Of a stretch of 64,000 bases of DNA, positions 43,210 to 56,288 are shown piece after piece. How positions within the stretch are numbered: the stretch's first letter is position 1; each line of letters begins with the position of its first letter. The position numbers and the translations under genes are program-made. Under the pieces are notes generated by a model. That model was not told where the DNA came from, did not search any database, and saw nothing but the letters and a program-made list of their open reading frames with translations. This stretch comes from Chlorops oryzae (taxonomy: Eukaryota; Arthropoda; Insecta; Diptera; Chloropidae): NCBI GenBank assembly GCA_020466095.1, contig CM035807.1:100377999-100441998 (forward strand), written 5' to 3'.

Positions 43210-46200
43210 GCAGTCCGACTCTAAATATCTCCGATTTAACAATGACCCGCCTATTCTAATCATATGGGAAGCCACTTCTAAAGGGTGCAGGAATGTCGAG
43301 CATTAATAAGCCAAGGTCATCACATATTTCCCCACAATTGACAGAAAAAATTACCGGGGCATATTCATTTGGAATCGGGTTATCAACCCGATAAAATTAC
43401 TGTTACAATTTTTAGATAGTACTTCGTACTGAGGCTTGTATGATAAGAAAGGTGAACAAATGGGAAATTTCTTCCCCTTTGGTTCGGTTTAGACTAGGAA
43501 AATCAGATTTAAGGGCGAGGAAGCGACGGGGAGTGTACTCGATTCCACTCCGCGTAGCCAACTAGCCGACAAATGTGGGCAACTCTTCAATCAGAATTGC
43601 CTTATCCAAACCGGACCTTGCCATTCAGTCGATAACTTCAAAAAAACAAAAAATTTGAGTAAGGAAAAAGAAACTTACTCGATTCTATAGAACTGGCATG
43701 TGACTTACTTCCTTCTTCTTGCATGCCATGCATTTATTCAAAATTATTTTAATGTCGTGATTGATGGGACGAGCAAAAATTTAGAAAGCCTATTTTCAGA
43801 GCACTTATCACTTCCTTCGATTCCTGTGCTATCTTTTCTCCAAACAATTGGACAATAATTAGGTAAATAAATTACTTTAAATGGTATGAAAAGCTGTTAC
43901 CAAAATTCTCCACACAATTAATTAGCTCCATTTATAATTGAACGTAGAGTATAGGGAAGGAATGAGTAAGAATAAATCTCAAAATTTCCATATTCGGTTC
44001 ATAGGTTGAGAAGATATCTTAAAATTTTGCCAAAATGTACGGAACTCTGTTTTTTAGTACTTCTACCATTAAGAACTCTATGCACTAAGCTTAAAAAAAA
44101 CAGAAAACAAAATTTATTTGAGACAAGAAAGCCATTTAACAACTGGCGAAACATCGTGGTATGTTGAATATGTAAAACGTTAATTCAGAACAACAATAAA
44201 CACTTCATTTATGGCTACGAGGCAGGGACTACCACTAAAGGATCGTTTCACCAAACGCTTTACAATTCAATGAATATCGACCCCGTGGGATGCTTAAGGA
44301 ATTTAAATGGCCTATTTTGTAGTAGAAAAAGTACTTAAATCAAATAGCAGCAACATAGGGCTATAAGTACCGACAGTCGTGTATTTGAACTTTCCTTCTT
44401 GGCCATTACAAAAAGATTTATGCGCTCGAGTGCAGAGTGTTTCGTATTGTTTTAGTCGAATGCTGCACATTTGCTCTTTGATATTAAAGAATATTTGTAA
44501 AAAGAAAACGAATAAATAAATATTTTATTATATACTTATATTATATATTGTTTCATACCAGAAACAAAAATAAAAAATTTTATTCTGTAATTCGTTTGTA
44601 AACGTATTTTTGGACTTCGCCGTAGCGCCATTGTGTCTGGCCAAAAAATGAAATATTCAAAAACAAAAATGCTAAACAACCACTGAATTAATTTTGTGCC
44701 AAAACATCATCATCCGTACCATAACATGATACCGCAATTATTATCTAACCACCAACTACGCAACTCGATCAAAGCCCAATCAATATTCGATACACTACTA
44801 AGCGACGCCAACAAATTGCAAAAGATCAATAGTCAAGTTAAGTTCTGCAAGTAAGGACCATCGAGAATCGTTCTAGCTTTTTGGCAGTCAAAGTCCCCCA
44901 ATGTACAGGCACATACAATAAACAATAGCAACGCATACCGAAATAAAGACAAAAAAAAAAAAAAGGAAACAACTAGCATAACCAAACCAAGCCAGCAACA
45001 ATCGACAATTGCCAAGGACGTTCGGAATAATGAAAGTCAGAGAGCCATAATGTCGGACGTTCAGTTGCTCGATTTTGCTCCCTCTATCATCATGATTTAT
45101 GCACATCATGGTGTAAGCTTCCAATATGTAGATGCTGCAACAATGTAAGAACATAGTCACAATCAACTGACGTATCCCAGCAGTAACTTTGAAGATGATT
45201 TGCTTAACGTGCCTGCTCACGTCACCAGAAACAAATGAACTAGTTGAAATGAAAAATCGGATTTGTCGGAAATATGTAGAAGTAGAGCATAAATAGATTC
45301 AACAAGGATGGTTTTTTTCTGTTGACTTGGCCAACAGTATGCTTGGTTTTGTATTTATATTCAGAAGAATTTTCTGATAGCACGTCATCCAGGGATACCA
45401 AAGACTTCATCCAGGGCTACCATACACTACCAGCGGCCAACATTTCCTTCCGCCTACAAAGTATACGGGACTGTAAGCGACTTGCCTACCAATAGATTAC
45501 AAAGTATAAGAGATTGTAGGCGAACTACCCACGAACAGCTTATTTTATGGGGTGGTGGTAGGCGTTCACTCTACAAAACGGCCACGCTCGAACAAACGTA
45601 TACTAGGATTGTATATGAGGTTGTATGCAATACCGCCTACGACCTACGAAATGTGTTGCGGATCAACGCTTCTGTGAGTAGCGTTTTGGAAACTTGACTG
45701 GTTCAAATGTATCAAATTGGTCCTACAGTTTCAAGTATATCAATAGTCATTGCGTAGGCATAGCAGATTTCGTAGGACAACATAAATATAAATTGCCAAT
45801 AGGCGAAAGCATTGCAATGTGGATAGAGTGTGATAAATACTGTTGACATAAAAGCTACTTTTAAACTACTCACGCCTCCTGCAGGGATCGTATATCCACA
45901 TACACAGATCACAGAGGCAGGCAGTATAGCAACGTTCAACATTCAACATTCAACGCTCAACATTGAACATTCATTGTGGAATAAATAAATTGGTATTACA
46001 AGAAACGGAATTGGGTCATTATGAGTTCAGTTAGAATATCAAGTAATGGGGCCAACACAAAGCCCGTTGTCTGCCCACAAAGCACTGCAGTTATCGTAGC
46101 GGAAAAAATTCCGTAACAAAATATGTCATCATAGCGGCATTCCGTTTTGGTTTCATACCGCGAGCAAAAAATCTCGCTGTTAAGTTTTTCTTTCTACTCC

Positions 46201-47297
46201 CGCAGTGCGCGGGATTCTTTTGTCTGTGATTATTTTTGTGAAGTTGCAAGAATTTCGCTATGCAAAATAAAAAGAGAATAGTTGAATCCTCCTTTCCCTG
46301 AAAAAACAATTTCCTTTCATCCAGCATTGACATAGTTTTGTTTTCCACTTTCCGTTCCTCGTGGCTTCAAATAAGTTGTTGGGTTCAGGAAGTCATACCT
46401 CATTTGAATTTAAATTGCTTTTCACATAATTGACTTTAAAGAGATACGTTGGGAATAGGTTATTTTTCGTATTGAAATGCATTTTTTGGGGGGCGGCGTA
46501 TATGAAAAAATATTTGCATATTAGGCTCACCTGAAAGGGTCGCTTTTAATACTACTCGTATCTTTTTCCGTCCCCCAATGCAGCAGGATGGACAAATTTT
46601 ATATACTAACACACACGTCCTATATGGGAGTGTTCGGAATAACTGGGGGCACATAAAAACATTTCTTATTGAACATAATTTCAATCAAAATGCGGACTCT
46701 GGAATATTAATCCATGATAGCTATCTTGGTATTGAAAACTATTTTTGACCTTCTATTCAAATTTCATTTCATTTTAATTTCGTGTTATGGACCTTGGACC
46801 TATCGACTTTTCATCCGGCTGATAAGTCCGACTAAGTCATTTGTTCGCATAATACGTTGCGAAGTTTCCAACTAATTTTCATGCAACTTAATTTTGCCTA
46901 ATGTTTTTATATACAAACTATCGATGTTTTCTCATCAACAGTTGAAACACGAATTCCCAATGAAAGAAAGTATTAAGTCGGGCAACTTGTACTCACACGC
47001 TCCGACCTTAACTTCACCTTGAGAAAAAATCATTTTCATCCGACTTGTTTTCTTTTACGATTCCCGCTCAGATATTCCGACGATAATTACGCCAAAAATT
47101 TCTTTTGCATACGAAAAAAAATGAAATCAGTAGCAACTCTGGCTGTATGCAATAATGGATACAGAACTTGTTGAGAAAATATCGATAACACACGATCGAT
47201 AATTGGCGCGGTAATCTGTATAAAGTAGTTCGAATTCGGTGTACACGTATGATTTCAATCAATAATGTACCTTTTTCCTACCCTTTTTCAATTCTTT
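43210..47297. other. Non-coding DNA with minor repeats
   Basis: No gene recognised. A CATTCAA-type heptamer run lies at about 45932-45972, and an ATAT-rich block near 44515-44550. Frames such as 44888-45220 (-) are hydrophobic translations of T-rich DNA and are not called. Confidence 0.5.
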
Positions 47298-47309
47298 AGG
47301 TACAAAGGT

Positions 47310-47520
47310 TAGCTAAGCTTAGATTAGTGTGGCTGCCACCATTAAGAATGATACACTTAGGGCTCACATGGGCCCGTTATGATACCAAAAATAATGGGAA
47401 AACAATGAAAAACAGAAACAAAAAAGACAACAAACAACCACGACATTAGCTGGGAGTTGAACCCAGAGCCTCTCGCTTCGTAAGTTGGCATCCCAACCAA
47501 CTACGGCATAGAGGCCAACC
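47310..47520 (-). mobile_element. tRNA-derived SINE, copy 2, with target duplication
   Basis: An exact 12-bp duplication AGGTACAAAGGT lies at 47298-47309 and 47521-47532. The minus strand starts with a tRNA-like head: A-box-like ATGCCGTAGTTGG and T arm CTGGGTTCAACTCCCAG, with a perfect 5-bp stem at 47450-47466. Body words TGGTATCATAACG and CCTAAGTG match copy 1. The perfect long duplication shows insertion by target-primed reverse transcription and a fairly recent date. Confidence 0.88.
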
Positions 47521-47532
47521 AGGTACAAAGGT

Positions 47533-48776
47533 ACTCCCCAGCCAAATTAGGTACAATTTCGTAGAATTTGCTACATATAAAATTTCTCTTTAGGAAGCTC
47601 TCGTGAAAACAAAAATTTCCAGTTGTACCAAGTTATTTACGTTTACGTACAACTATGAGAAGAGGCTTCATTTTCATTGAACCCAATTGAGAACTTTTTA
47701 CGGGCAGGAGCAATTTAGCATGTGGGAAAAGAAAATAACTCATTTTCACAATAAAAATAAAATCGTCAATTCGGTGCAATTTGTTGGAAAAGGTAGCTTT
47801 TCCCATCATTAAGCCGAGTAAATGTTTCATTTCCACCGCTGTAAGGAAGTGCAAAGCTAATCCAATCACTAAATGAAGTGTTCAAAATCTCATAAGTAGT
47901 TGAATTCTTGACTCTTAGAACTTTAATAATTTTTTTGAGCTTGCGGCGACCACAATGGCAACTCTTTCGAATTTAATGCGGAAAAGGTGGAAGGAAAAAG
48001 CGGAAAAAATAGCTACCTTTTCTTTTAACCAGCGTAAAGATAAATCCATTTTTACATTAAAAATTCAATACTTATTAAATATTCATTTAAAAGAGAAAAG
48101 TTAATCTACACATTGTAACAGGACGACTCTAGACTAAGCAAAAAATACCAGCAAAAAATACGAATCCTCAATAAACTCTTTTACCATTAAACTCCTTAGA
48201 TAATTCTAACTCATTATTATGCATATACAAATTTCGTTGTGACTAGCTCCAGAAAATATTTTAAGTACTCTATACGTATACACGCCACATGCCAAAAGGC
48301 TTCAGTCAGCGTTAAGTAGATTCACAAAGTTTCAGATTCGATTTTTAATAGCTTTTTGGAAAACAAATTACAAACAATGTTGCATGATTAGAAGATTATG
48401 CATACTTTAGAAAACTTCTGCTGCCATCATCATAAAAGATACTAAGTATGAACATTATTGAGCTCAATCCACAAATCCAACCGAACTGTGGTGCCTTCAT
48501 TTATGATACTTGACTAACTTTTGACATATGTTTTAATTGACTTCCGTCATGATTCTGAGGCCTCATCACCTTACTCGATTTACCACAATTTGTGCGTCAG
48601 AGTTTCAAGAACAAAAAAGGGTTGGATAATCGCTACATTGTCATACAGACATACATACATATATAAAAAATTATGGCTGGAATCAATTAGAAGTTTGTAT
48701 AGTGGACAAAATATGGCACACCTGTAGTATACCTATATTTTTGTTTCCTCAGAAGGACATTTTTCAATAGTAGGCA
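47533..48776. other. Non-coding DNA, no gene recognised
   Basis: No coding signal or repeat recognised. Confidence 0.5.
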
Positions 48777-48862
48777 CAGTCGACTCTCGTTAATTCAAAA
48801 CTCGAGGGACACTTAAAATGTATTACGAATTATCGAGTGTTTGAATTAACGATAGTCGACTG
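48777..48862. mobile_element. Minimal pogo/mariner-like MITE, 86 bp
   Basis: CAGTCGACTCTCGTTAATTC at the left; the right end inverted is CAGTCGACTATCGTTAATTC. The hairpin is nearly all terminal repeat. TA follows on the right; the left flank is CA, so the target is degenerate. Confidence 0.75.
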
Positions 48863-51800
48863 TATACAATCTATAGAATTATTGACAAATCCCAAACATC
48901 ATTAGTCAGTTCAATACTATCGCTTAATATCCATCAAGTCTCATCATTTTAAGCTTAATTATGAATTAAAAATTTTTCCACCTCGTCTTCTTTAAGTCCG
49001 ATTCCAGGCGAAGAAGTAAATATTCCATGAAAACGTAGCACTCACTCACTTAACTTTCGTGCGATCCAATCAGCATTTCCGCTCTCGTCGGTTAACACCG
49101 TACACTCGAGCGGAAATGTTGAGTGGACTGTTGCCATGGAAATTGTGGCAGAGAGTAATTTAATGCGGCAGAAGTACACGGCAGCAATTAAACAATAGTT
49201 AAAAATGCCTTGTAGGGATGTGACAGTTGTACGGTCGGAGTTGAAATTAGGTGAGTGAAGGTAAGCTCAGCATAATGCAACCATAGCAATGAACTGCAAG
49301 CTTCGCCTCGCCTTCCGTACCCACGCCACGCCACACCACACCATGGCATGGCATGTTATGAAGAAACGGTTGAAGAAATAAGTCTGCAGTGAAAAATTGC
49401 GGCTCGAACGTAATTTATCAGGTAACAGTTGAGCATGAAGGATTTGTATGAGTAATTAAAACTTTTAATGTGCACTTTCTGAATCAAGATGACATTGCAA
49501 CAATGCTGACAAGACAGGAACAAAAAATGAAAAGGGATTATGAGTGTATCTATAGAAAGAATGTAAGGGATTTGAAGTCAATGGAGCTTAGTTAAGTTCG
49601 TGTCGCCCAGGGGGGAATAAACTTTTATTGCAGCAAAAGTTTTGTCACTTTCGAGATTGATAAATCCTTTTCAAGCTTAGTTCAAAAATAAAAGAAAAAA
49701 ATGAATAAATAATGAGAAGTCCTAACAAATATAGCTACAGATTGCTGAGAGAAAGCTTCAGCAAACTTTTGAATAAATCAATTTTTTAATACCATGTCCA
49801 CTGTGCTCAAAATTTATCGCATCATGCAGAATGCACGCGATGTTCTGTTCTTCGTAGTCTTCAGTTAGCTGCCTTCCGTAATAAATTGCACGAAATCTTG
49901 GCGACACTTATTCACTGTCAGGCCATTATTTACTTTGGTGTCTTTAAAATCCCGAAATTTTTTGGTTAGCCTCGAAAGAGTCCTTCCTTCTTTTTTTTTA
50001 AGCTTAGAGTGAACGTTGTTATATCCTGCATGCATTAAGTCATTTCGTGCTGACACTACGCGTTTTTCGCAAATTAAAGTGTCAAGTTAGCGAGACGTTA
50101 AGAGTCTTGGGGGCTTTTTCTTATTTCTCTTCTCATTCTTTTTTGTTTTAATAAACAAAAACACATATTCGCACTTAATTCCTATGCACTAAATAACATG
50201 CGAGCATTGTCACTCATATATGGAAGTACACATATGTTTATACATACATATACATATAAGTATATATATATAAATATTCTCCTCATCCTGACTGATTCAT
50301 CTTGTTTCCCTGAATGACTTTAAAATTAAAAATAAAATAAAAATTGTGTCAGCAAAAGTTTTCTCTGGAAAACGAAACAAAACGAAAAATGGCGCGACAA
50401 GAAAACGGCTAACGTCTCATGAATACCAACGGAGTGAACTAAGGTCGGTCAAGACCGTACATCTACTCCAAGTGTTCCAAACTCTTGAGCCTTAATATTT
50501 TCAAAATATTTCTAGTTTATGGGTTCAATTGCGGTCGTGCTCTTCTTTCATGACCTCCTCAATGGCATCCTTCCTGTTCCCGTGAACTTTTATTTAACCT
50601 GTTACAAGATCGATGTAAGAACAATCTCTTCCCACTTGTGATTTTTTGTTTTGTTTTTTTTTTTTTAAATATGGCAGACATATAGTGCATATAAGACAGC
50701 ATCATACAGCATCATTGTTTCGGTCTTGCAGTATACTGAAGAAAGTATGATAATTTGTAAACAGAAGGAGCAAAGCAAGAAGAAGCAGCAGGAAAAAATT
50801 TGTATGCAAATAAAAGAAATTGCTTAGCTTGAGGTATTCTTCTCGTTGCCGGATACGAATTGCGCAATGTTGTAAGGCGTCTTTTGTACCGCTTGCTGCA
50901 TGCTTGTCGTTTCAATTCATGAAAATGCGCTTTTTGTAGTTTTATCTTTTAACTCATTTTATGTACAAGCGAAAACAGGAATGCTTTTGTTAGAATGAAC
51001 AGTCCTTAAATAGAACAAGATAGTAACGAGATTCCGTAGATTTTTCTTTCTATTCTTTTTAGAAGCTAAAGATATGAAATAACATTCCATGGAAAAAGAC
51101 TTTTAACTGTAGGTGACATTTATAAAATTGAAAAGCTAGAAGAAGTCCCCCTCAAAGCAAAATGTGAATGTACATAAAAACATACTTTAATAACAAAAAA
51201 AAAAAAACAAGGTAAAAAATTGATATGAAAAAATAAAAGGAAACTAAGGAAACTAATAGCACGGCCTCTATTTAAGCGGAAAAATTCAAATAAATGCCTA
51301 TGAAAAATATTCTATTTAAGATTGAGATTAGGTATCATGTTAGCACTGAAAACTAAAAATGAATTCCTGGAAGTATGCAACGTATTTTTATAATGTTTTT
51401 AAGGACAAAATCGGACATAGCTCCAAAAGTCCAACAGATTAATTTTTATTTCTTTTTTTCAAAATACAAAGGATTTTGTATTCTTCAAAGCTGCATCATT
51501 ACTTTCAATCATTTTCATATAAAATTTGGATATTATGAAGCATTCTTGTTTTCTGGCGCCCAATTTTATTGGAAAAAATGCAATTGATGACGTTTAATGG
51601 CCTAAAATAAAGGCAAATTTTGCAGTTTATGGATATGGAAATAAGATTTGGATGCTTTTCTACTGTTATGTGGCTAAAAATTTTGAAATACATTGCCTAT
51701 AAACAAGCTATCACCAAAAACGGAGGAAAAAAGTGCCTGTTTTGATGAACCGCGTTGAGCGACCTCTAAACCTCTCAAAAAAAAAAATCTGAAAAAATTC

Positions 51801-51868
51801 TCAAAAATATTTTAGCATATAAGAATTCTAAAAACTTACGTTCTGCTATGAAATTCTAAAAAAAAATT
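48863..51868. other. Non-coding DNA, no gene recognised
   Basis: No gene. An ATAT-rich tract lies near 50250-50275. Short palindromic CCACGCCACG and CATGGCATGG words lie near 49322-49354. Confidence 0.5.
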
Positions 51869-51886
51869 TATTTTGGGACACCCTAA
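51869..51886. mobile_element. Lone right end of a TTAGG-type element
   Basis: TTTTGGGACACCCTAA ends at 51886, followed by TGTACA (51887-51892), the same hexamer that flanks element D. Reading inward it is TTAGGGTGTCCC. No matching left end was found upstream, so the element is truncated or only resembles the family. A TATCGCAC MITE has inserted just beside it. Confidence 0.4.
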
Positions 51887-51894
51887 TGTACATA

Positions 51895-52128
51895 TCGCAC
51901 ACCGTCTTCTAAGGTGACACAACTCATACCAACATATGGAACTTGATCATAGTTCACCTCTCTACCTGTACGAAAAATTCTATTCCGTTTTTTGGTTTTA
52001 TAAAAAGCCGAAAAACCCCGTCAATGAATTTCTTCTTGCTTTGATTGACACTGCGTCGCATTTGGTTTTTTGCGTTTTCTGAACAATAAGAAATTTTGAG
52101 TTCTGTCTCCTTAGAAGAGAGCGTGCGA
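51895..52128. mobile_element. TATCGCAC-family MITE, copy 4
   Basis: TCGCACACCGTCTTCTAAGG at the left; right end inverted TCGCACGCTCTCTTCTAAGG. TA on both sides (51893-51894, 52129-52130). Shares the ACACAACTCA-type block with copy 2. Confidence 0.88.
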
Positions 52129-52365
52129 TATGTATGCTAAGCTCAATTATAATATTTATGAGTTTGAAAAGAAATTAAGAATTAATAAATTCCAAAACTT
52201 ATAATCAACAGCCATTATTTTGAGCTTATATTCTCGTTAAACAGCCGAATCGAACCATGTGGTCACAACGCACTTAACCTGAAACGAAAAACCAATAAAA
52301 ACAATGGCAAACCACTTGAAGAATAGTAATTTATGGCAACCCAAGAGGCAATGTCGAAGCCAGAC

Positions 52366-52482
52366 CGAAGAACGTGTTTCTTTCGGGCTATCGAGAGTTA
52401 TTCGAAAGAAAATGTCCTTGTGGCAATTAAGTCCTTCATATGCCTCCATAATTATTTAAGAGCTCGAAACAAAAGGACGTGC
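52366..52482 (+). pseudogene. Fragment of a PIF/Harbinger-type nuclease (C-terminal part)
   Basis: The frame contains FFRAIESYSKENVLVAIKSF followed by ICLHNYLRARN. An F-x-I...N(V/I)...A...LHNYLR stretch is typical of the end of the DDE-type nuclease (DDE_Tnp_4) in Harbinger transposases and HARBI1-like genes. Upstream catalytic motifs are absent, and the frame runs on into AT-rich, hydrophobic nonsense, so this is a broken remnant at best. It lies 240 bp from a MITE that is not Harbinger-like. The assignment rests on one short motif. Confidence 0.4.
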
Positions 52483-53333
52483 TCAAAAGATAAATTATCG
52501 ATAATGAGAATATTCAATGCGCTAATGGCAAAGGAAAAATTTTATCTTAAGCAGAAATCACAGTGTGCGTACTTAAAGGAATATTTGTTTATATGTTCAT
52601 ATATATATTTTTTTTTATTATTCGAAAAATTAAGACCAAACAATATTTCGGTCTTACTCTCTCTCTAATACGATTATGGCATCAAACTCATAAACCGAAA
52701 CCCATAGACGGCTTTAATGCCGCAATAAGTTATTTTGTGGTGAGACATCACGACTATGAGGCGCGAATGTAAACAAACCCAGTCTCCATCCACACACACA
52801 CAAGCACACGCCAAAACGCTCCCAATCCAAAGAGTTTTTCGCCCACTTTCACAGCATCCTTTAGTGCTAGCTGAAAACATAAGATTTTAGTTCAATGAAA
52901 AGCTTTTTACCGCACACACGCATTTCTCAGTCTCCGACAATAACAAAATGTAGCACACAGAACACTCAAACACACACAAACAAATGAACACAACTCGCCT
53001 ACACTGCGAGAAATGCCGATTTCATTTAAATTCAAAAACCAAAATGCCCTCAAGTTTCGTCAAAAAGGGATTTTCAGGATTTAAATGAAGAGAAAATAAA
53101 TAGACCATTTGTCGGAAGACACACGTCGTATGAGTAATACTTATTTCACATTTCGGATACGACATGTACGCCACATTAAAAGCCATTGATAATTTTCGAG
53201 ATTTTAAAAACCTTTTATTTAAAGTGCATGAGAGCCCAAACGGATCAGCTGCTATAAGGTAAACAAAGTAAAAAAAAAAATGGAGTTGGGCGTTCTGGTT
53301 TGTTTTGCTTTATACGATTCGAATGGCATGAAG
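52483..53333. other. Non-coding DNA upstream of a possible promoter
   Basis: AC-rich stretches near 52790-52805 and 52970-52985; no gene recognised. Confidence 0.45.
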
Positions 53334-53360
53334 TATAAAAATTTCCCAGTATATTCAGAG
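53334..53360 (+). promoter_or_regulatory. Possible core promoter (TATA plus initiator-like)
   Basis: TATAAAA at 53334-53340 and an initiator-like TTCAGA at 53354-53359, with A at 53357 a possible start of transcription. The spacing of 23 bp is shorter than the usual 30. Confidence 0.25.
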
Positions 53361-53997
53361 AGAAGGAGATGCGCTCAATAGAAATGAATTTTTATAGCGA
53401 CGAAGCTTTACCGCTCGCTGGATGCTGTATTATTGTCGCGTTACGCGATAGCATCATTCAGTTGCAGAGATCCTGGCAAATATGAAAGTCGCAATTTGAA
53501 AGTGCAAACGGATAACTGACAATACTGATTTGTGTGATTTTTGATAGTCCCCGTTTGGGATTTAAGTGATTCTTATGGACTCTTAATTGTCCGTTGACTT
53601 CAAAGCGAAAAACGGTTTTTTCTTTGGTGTTAAATTTTAAATCGATTTAAATTAAAAACATTACATATTGAGAACGTGTTCACTTCAGTGAAACAGTAAA
53701 ATACCATAAGATTTAATTAAAATAATTTTAAAAAAAATTATTTAGCAACAATCCGCATTGAATTGCGATAGCTCGACATTTAATCCCAAATCGTGAATGT
53801 GCTCGAATCCCTTTCGAGATTAAGTGATTGCAAAATAAACGAAATATTTGTGCAATCCATTTAATTCGATTTCTTCGTTTTGTTGTACTTTGGACCTAGA
53901 CTAGAGAGAGAGAGAAAATCAGCAACCAACCGGCTGGCACGATAAAGAAGCCTTTGGTCAATTGGGAGCCTCAAGACTACATACAAGAAAGACAAAT
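53357..53997 (+). other. Possible non-coding first exon of the secreted-protein gene
   Basis: Between the possible promoter and a strong splice donor GTGAGT at 53998. Its only late ATG (53996) is followed at once by a stop, as befits a 5' UTR. It could be joined to the acceptor at 61241 in front of the secreted-protein gene, leaving a 7.2-kb intron. This is inference from signals alone. Confidence 0.22.
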
Positions 53998-54003
53998 GTG
54001 AGT

Positions 54004-55780
54004 TTATAAGGCATATGTTTCGGAAGCTTTATATTATGATCCTTTGCGTGTGATTCACATTGCTGACTATCCTTCTACTACTAAGAAATGTTATACGGAA
54101 ATTCCCTAAAAGTATGCTATGCTTCATGGCTTTTCTAAAGAAAACTACAAATCTGATTCGCATGTGTACATAAGCTTCTTGTTTCTTGTTTGTGAATAAG
54201 TGCTCGAATATTCAAGCTTTGGCTTTGATCCTTTTATACTTAATAAGAAAGTTTCCTTATTTTTGTTTTGTTTTTTTTCTGCATTTTTCCTTCCCATACT
54301 TTCGAGTTGTTTATGTTTTCCTGTTTTTGGCAAGCTCATATGGCTGATGTGTGTGTTTTTTTTGCACATGAAAGAACTTTTTTTGTTGGTATTTTGTTTT
54401 TGTAACTGGCTCTGGCTTAACTGTGAACTTTTTTAATATTTAAAACTTTTGTTTTTTTGGAATTTCGTTCTTCTCTTGTCTTTATTATTCTTTTTTTTCT
54501 GTCTCTCTCTCTCTCTCTCTCTTTTGAAAAAAACTCACAGAATGGATGATCTTATGCCGTCTTTGTGTGAATATTTGTCATGAGAAATTGAATTAAAATC
54601 CCCAATAAAGTTGCTTTTCATGCTCGAAGAGGCGTTTCAAACGCTTAAAATGCTTTCGAGTCTTAAGGACTAATCCTTTTTATATCTAAAGTTTAAGTTT
54701 AACTCATTCGAAAAGGATCCGGAAACATTTGATTTGTGTAAAATTGATGACAGTAGTTGTATGTATGTGCTTTTTATGTAAGGACTTAATTTATTAAATG
54801 TACCCATATGTAATCCTAATCATATATCTTTCACAACCGAAACATTTTTAAAAAGCTTTTTAACTGTTTTTTTCTTCTTTGTTTTAGAGAGCTGTACAAT
54901 CAGCTTAACATTGGTAAAGGCACTTAAGTCATGCTTGATTTTCTTTCGCAAAAGAAGGATCTATGTATACTAGTAGGAAAAATTTTTATGTAGAGACTTA
55001 AAAATAGCTGTAAGATTCCTTATGTTTTATCTATTCATAAAAAAAAATTTTTTTTTATGCCTGAGCTCATAAAGGAGCAATATCATCATAAGCTTCAAGT
55101 TCACAAAATTTCGAAGAATATTTTTTTTTTTTTGCACTTGTTTTATAAACATCGAAAAGTTTTGTGGAACCTTTTCGCATAATTTTTATCGACTTGCATA
55201 AATTTTCTGCTTACGTCATTTTCATAACATTTTCACTTCGAAAGACAGAGAGAGTGAGAGAGAGAGAGAGAGAGAGAAAGAAAGACTGATGGACTTTGAA
55301 TAATTTTAATATTATTGTCAATTTATTCACAAACGTGGCTTGAATATTTTTATTCTAAGACATTCCCATGGAAACTTAATGTTCTTTATTTTGTAAAGAG
55401 CTTATAATGCGTCCGTGCATCCGAGTGTAATGAGCATAACCATTCGAAATGGGATCCGATTGGGTCTGTCCGTGTCTCTACCAGTCCGTATCTTTGTCTG
55501 TCTGTGCGCTGTGCTTTTTATTAAGGATCTAAGGTATGCCAAAATTCGGTATGAAGAATGATGTGGGAATCAGAAGTTCGATTAATTCTGAGACAGGCCT
55601 TGAATCGATCCCTTTTCAAGAACATATTTCGAACTGGAGTCTGATCCAAAAGTGACAAAATTCTGTCTGAACTTTAAATATTATAGAATTTATCTACAAA
55701 ATTTGAAAAGAAAATCCCCATTTCAGACCTCTAAGGTTCTTTCTAAGGCCTGTAAAGTAGTCTGCGTTACGATATACATA
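54004..55780. other. Non-coding DNA (possible intron) with microsatellites
   Basis: TC run near 54502-54521, GA run near 55247-55276, several T homopolymers (55129-55131 region). No gene recognised. Confidence 0.5.
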
Positions 55781-56286
55781 CAGTGCACTCTGAGCTTACG
55801 GACATCCCTCTTATGCGAACACCACTCTTAGACGGACACTCTTTGGAAATGCTCAAGTGTTGCTGATTCTCGAATAGTTTCCTCCTGAGCGGACACCTCT
55901 GTTAAGCGGAAATATTTTTCGGTCCCGTAGCACAATGGGGGTCCATTTTTTGATTTTTGGCCAGGTTTTTTGGATTTGGCCCCACTGTGCTGGACATCAA
56001 GTACACCAGAAGAAGTTGTCGTCGTGTTTAGGGACCCCCAAAACCCCCGAGTAGTGATTGCTTGAATTTTTAACTTTTGATCAGGTTTTTGTTTTGGATT
56101 TTGTCCCACTTTGCTGAACACCAGGTAACTCGGAAGAGGCTGTCGTCCTGATTATCGTGTAAAGCGGCCCCAAAACCCCTCGGCTAGTAAATTTGAAGTC
56201 AAATACTTGAATTTTTGACAGTTGGCAAGGTGTTTTTTAGATTTGGGTCAATGTGCGTAGGTGTCCAGTTAAGAGAAAGTACACTG
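55781..56286. mobile_element. Pogo/Tigger-like MITE
   Basis: Begins CAGTGCACTCTGAGCTTACG and ends with inverted CAGTGTACTTTCTCTTAACTG-like sequence. The pattern CAGTG...CTTA-CGGACA, with repeated GCGGACACCTCT and TTAAGCGG words inside (near 55878-55910), is that of pogo/Tigger ends. TA flanks at 55779-55780 and 56287-56288. The 97-codon minus frame inside (55828-56121) is a chance reading of these repeats. Confidence 0.8.
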
Positions 56287-56288
56287 TA

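Noticed and set aside
52674..52880. 68-codon minus frame with VCACVCVDG
   Set aside because: Translation of a CACACA-type microsatellite.
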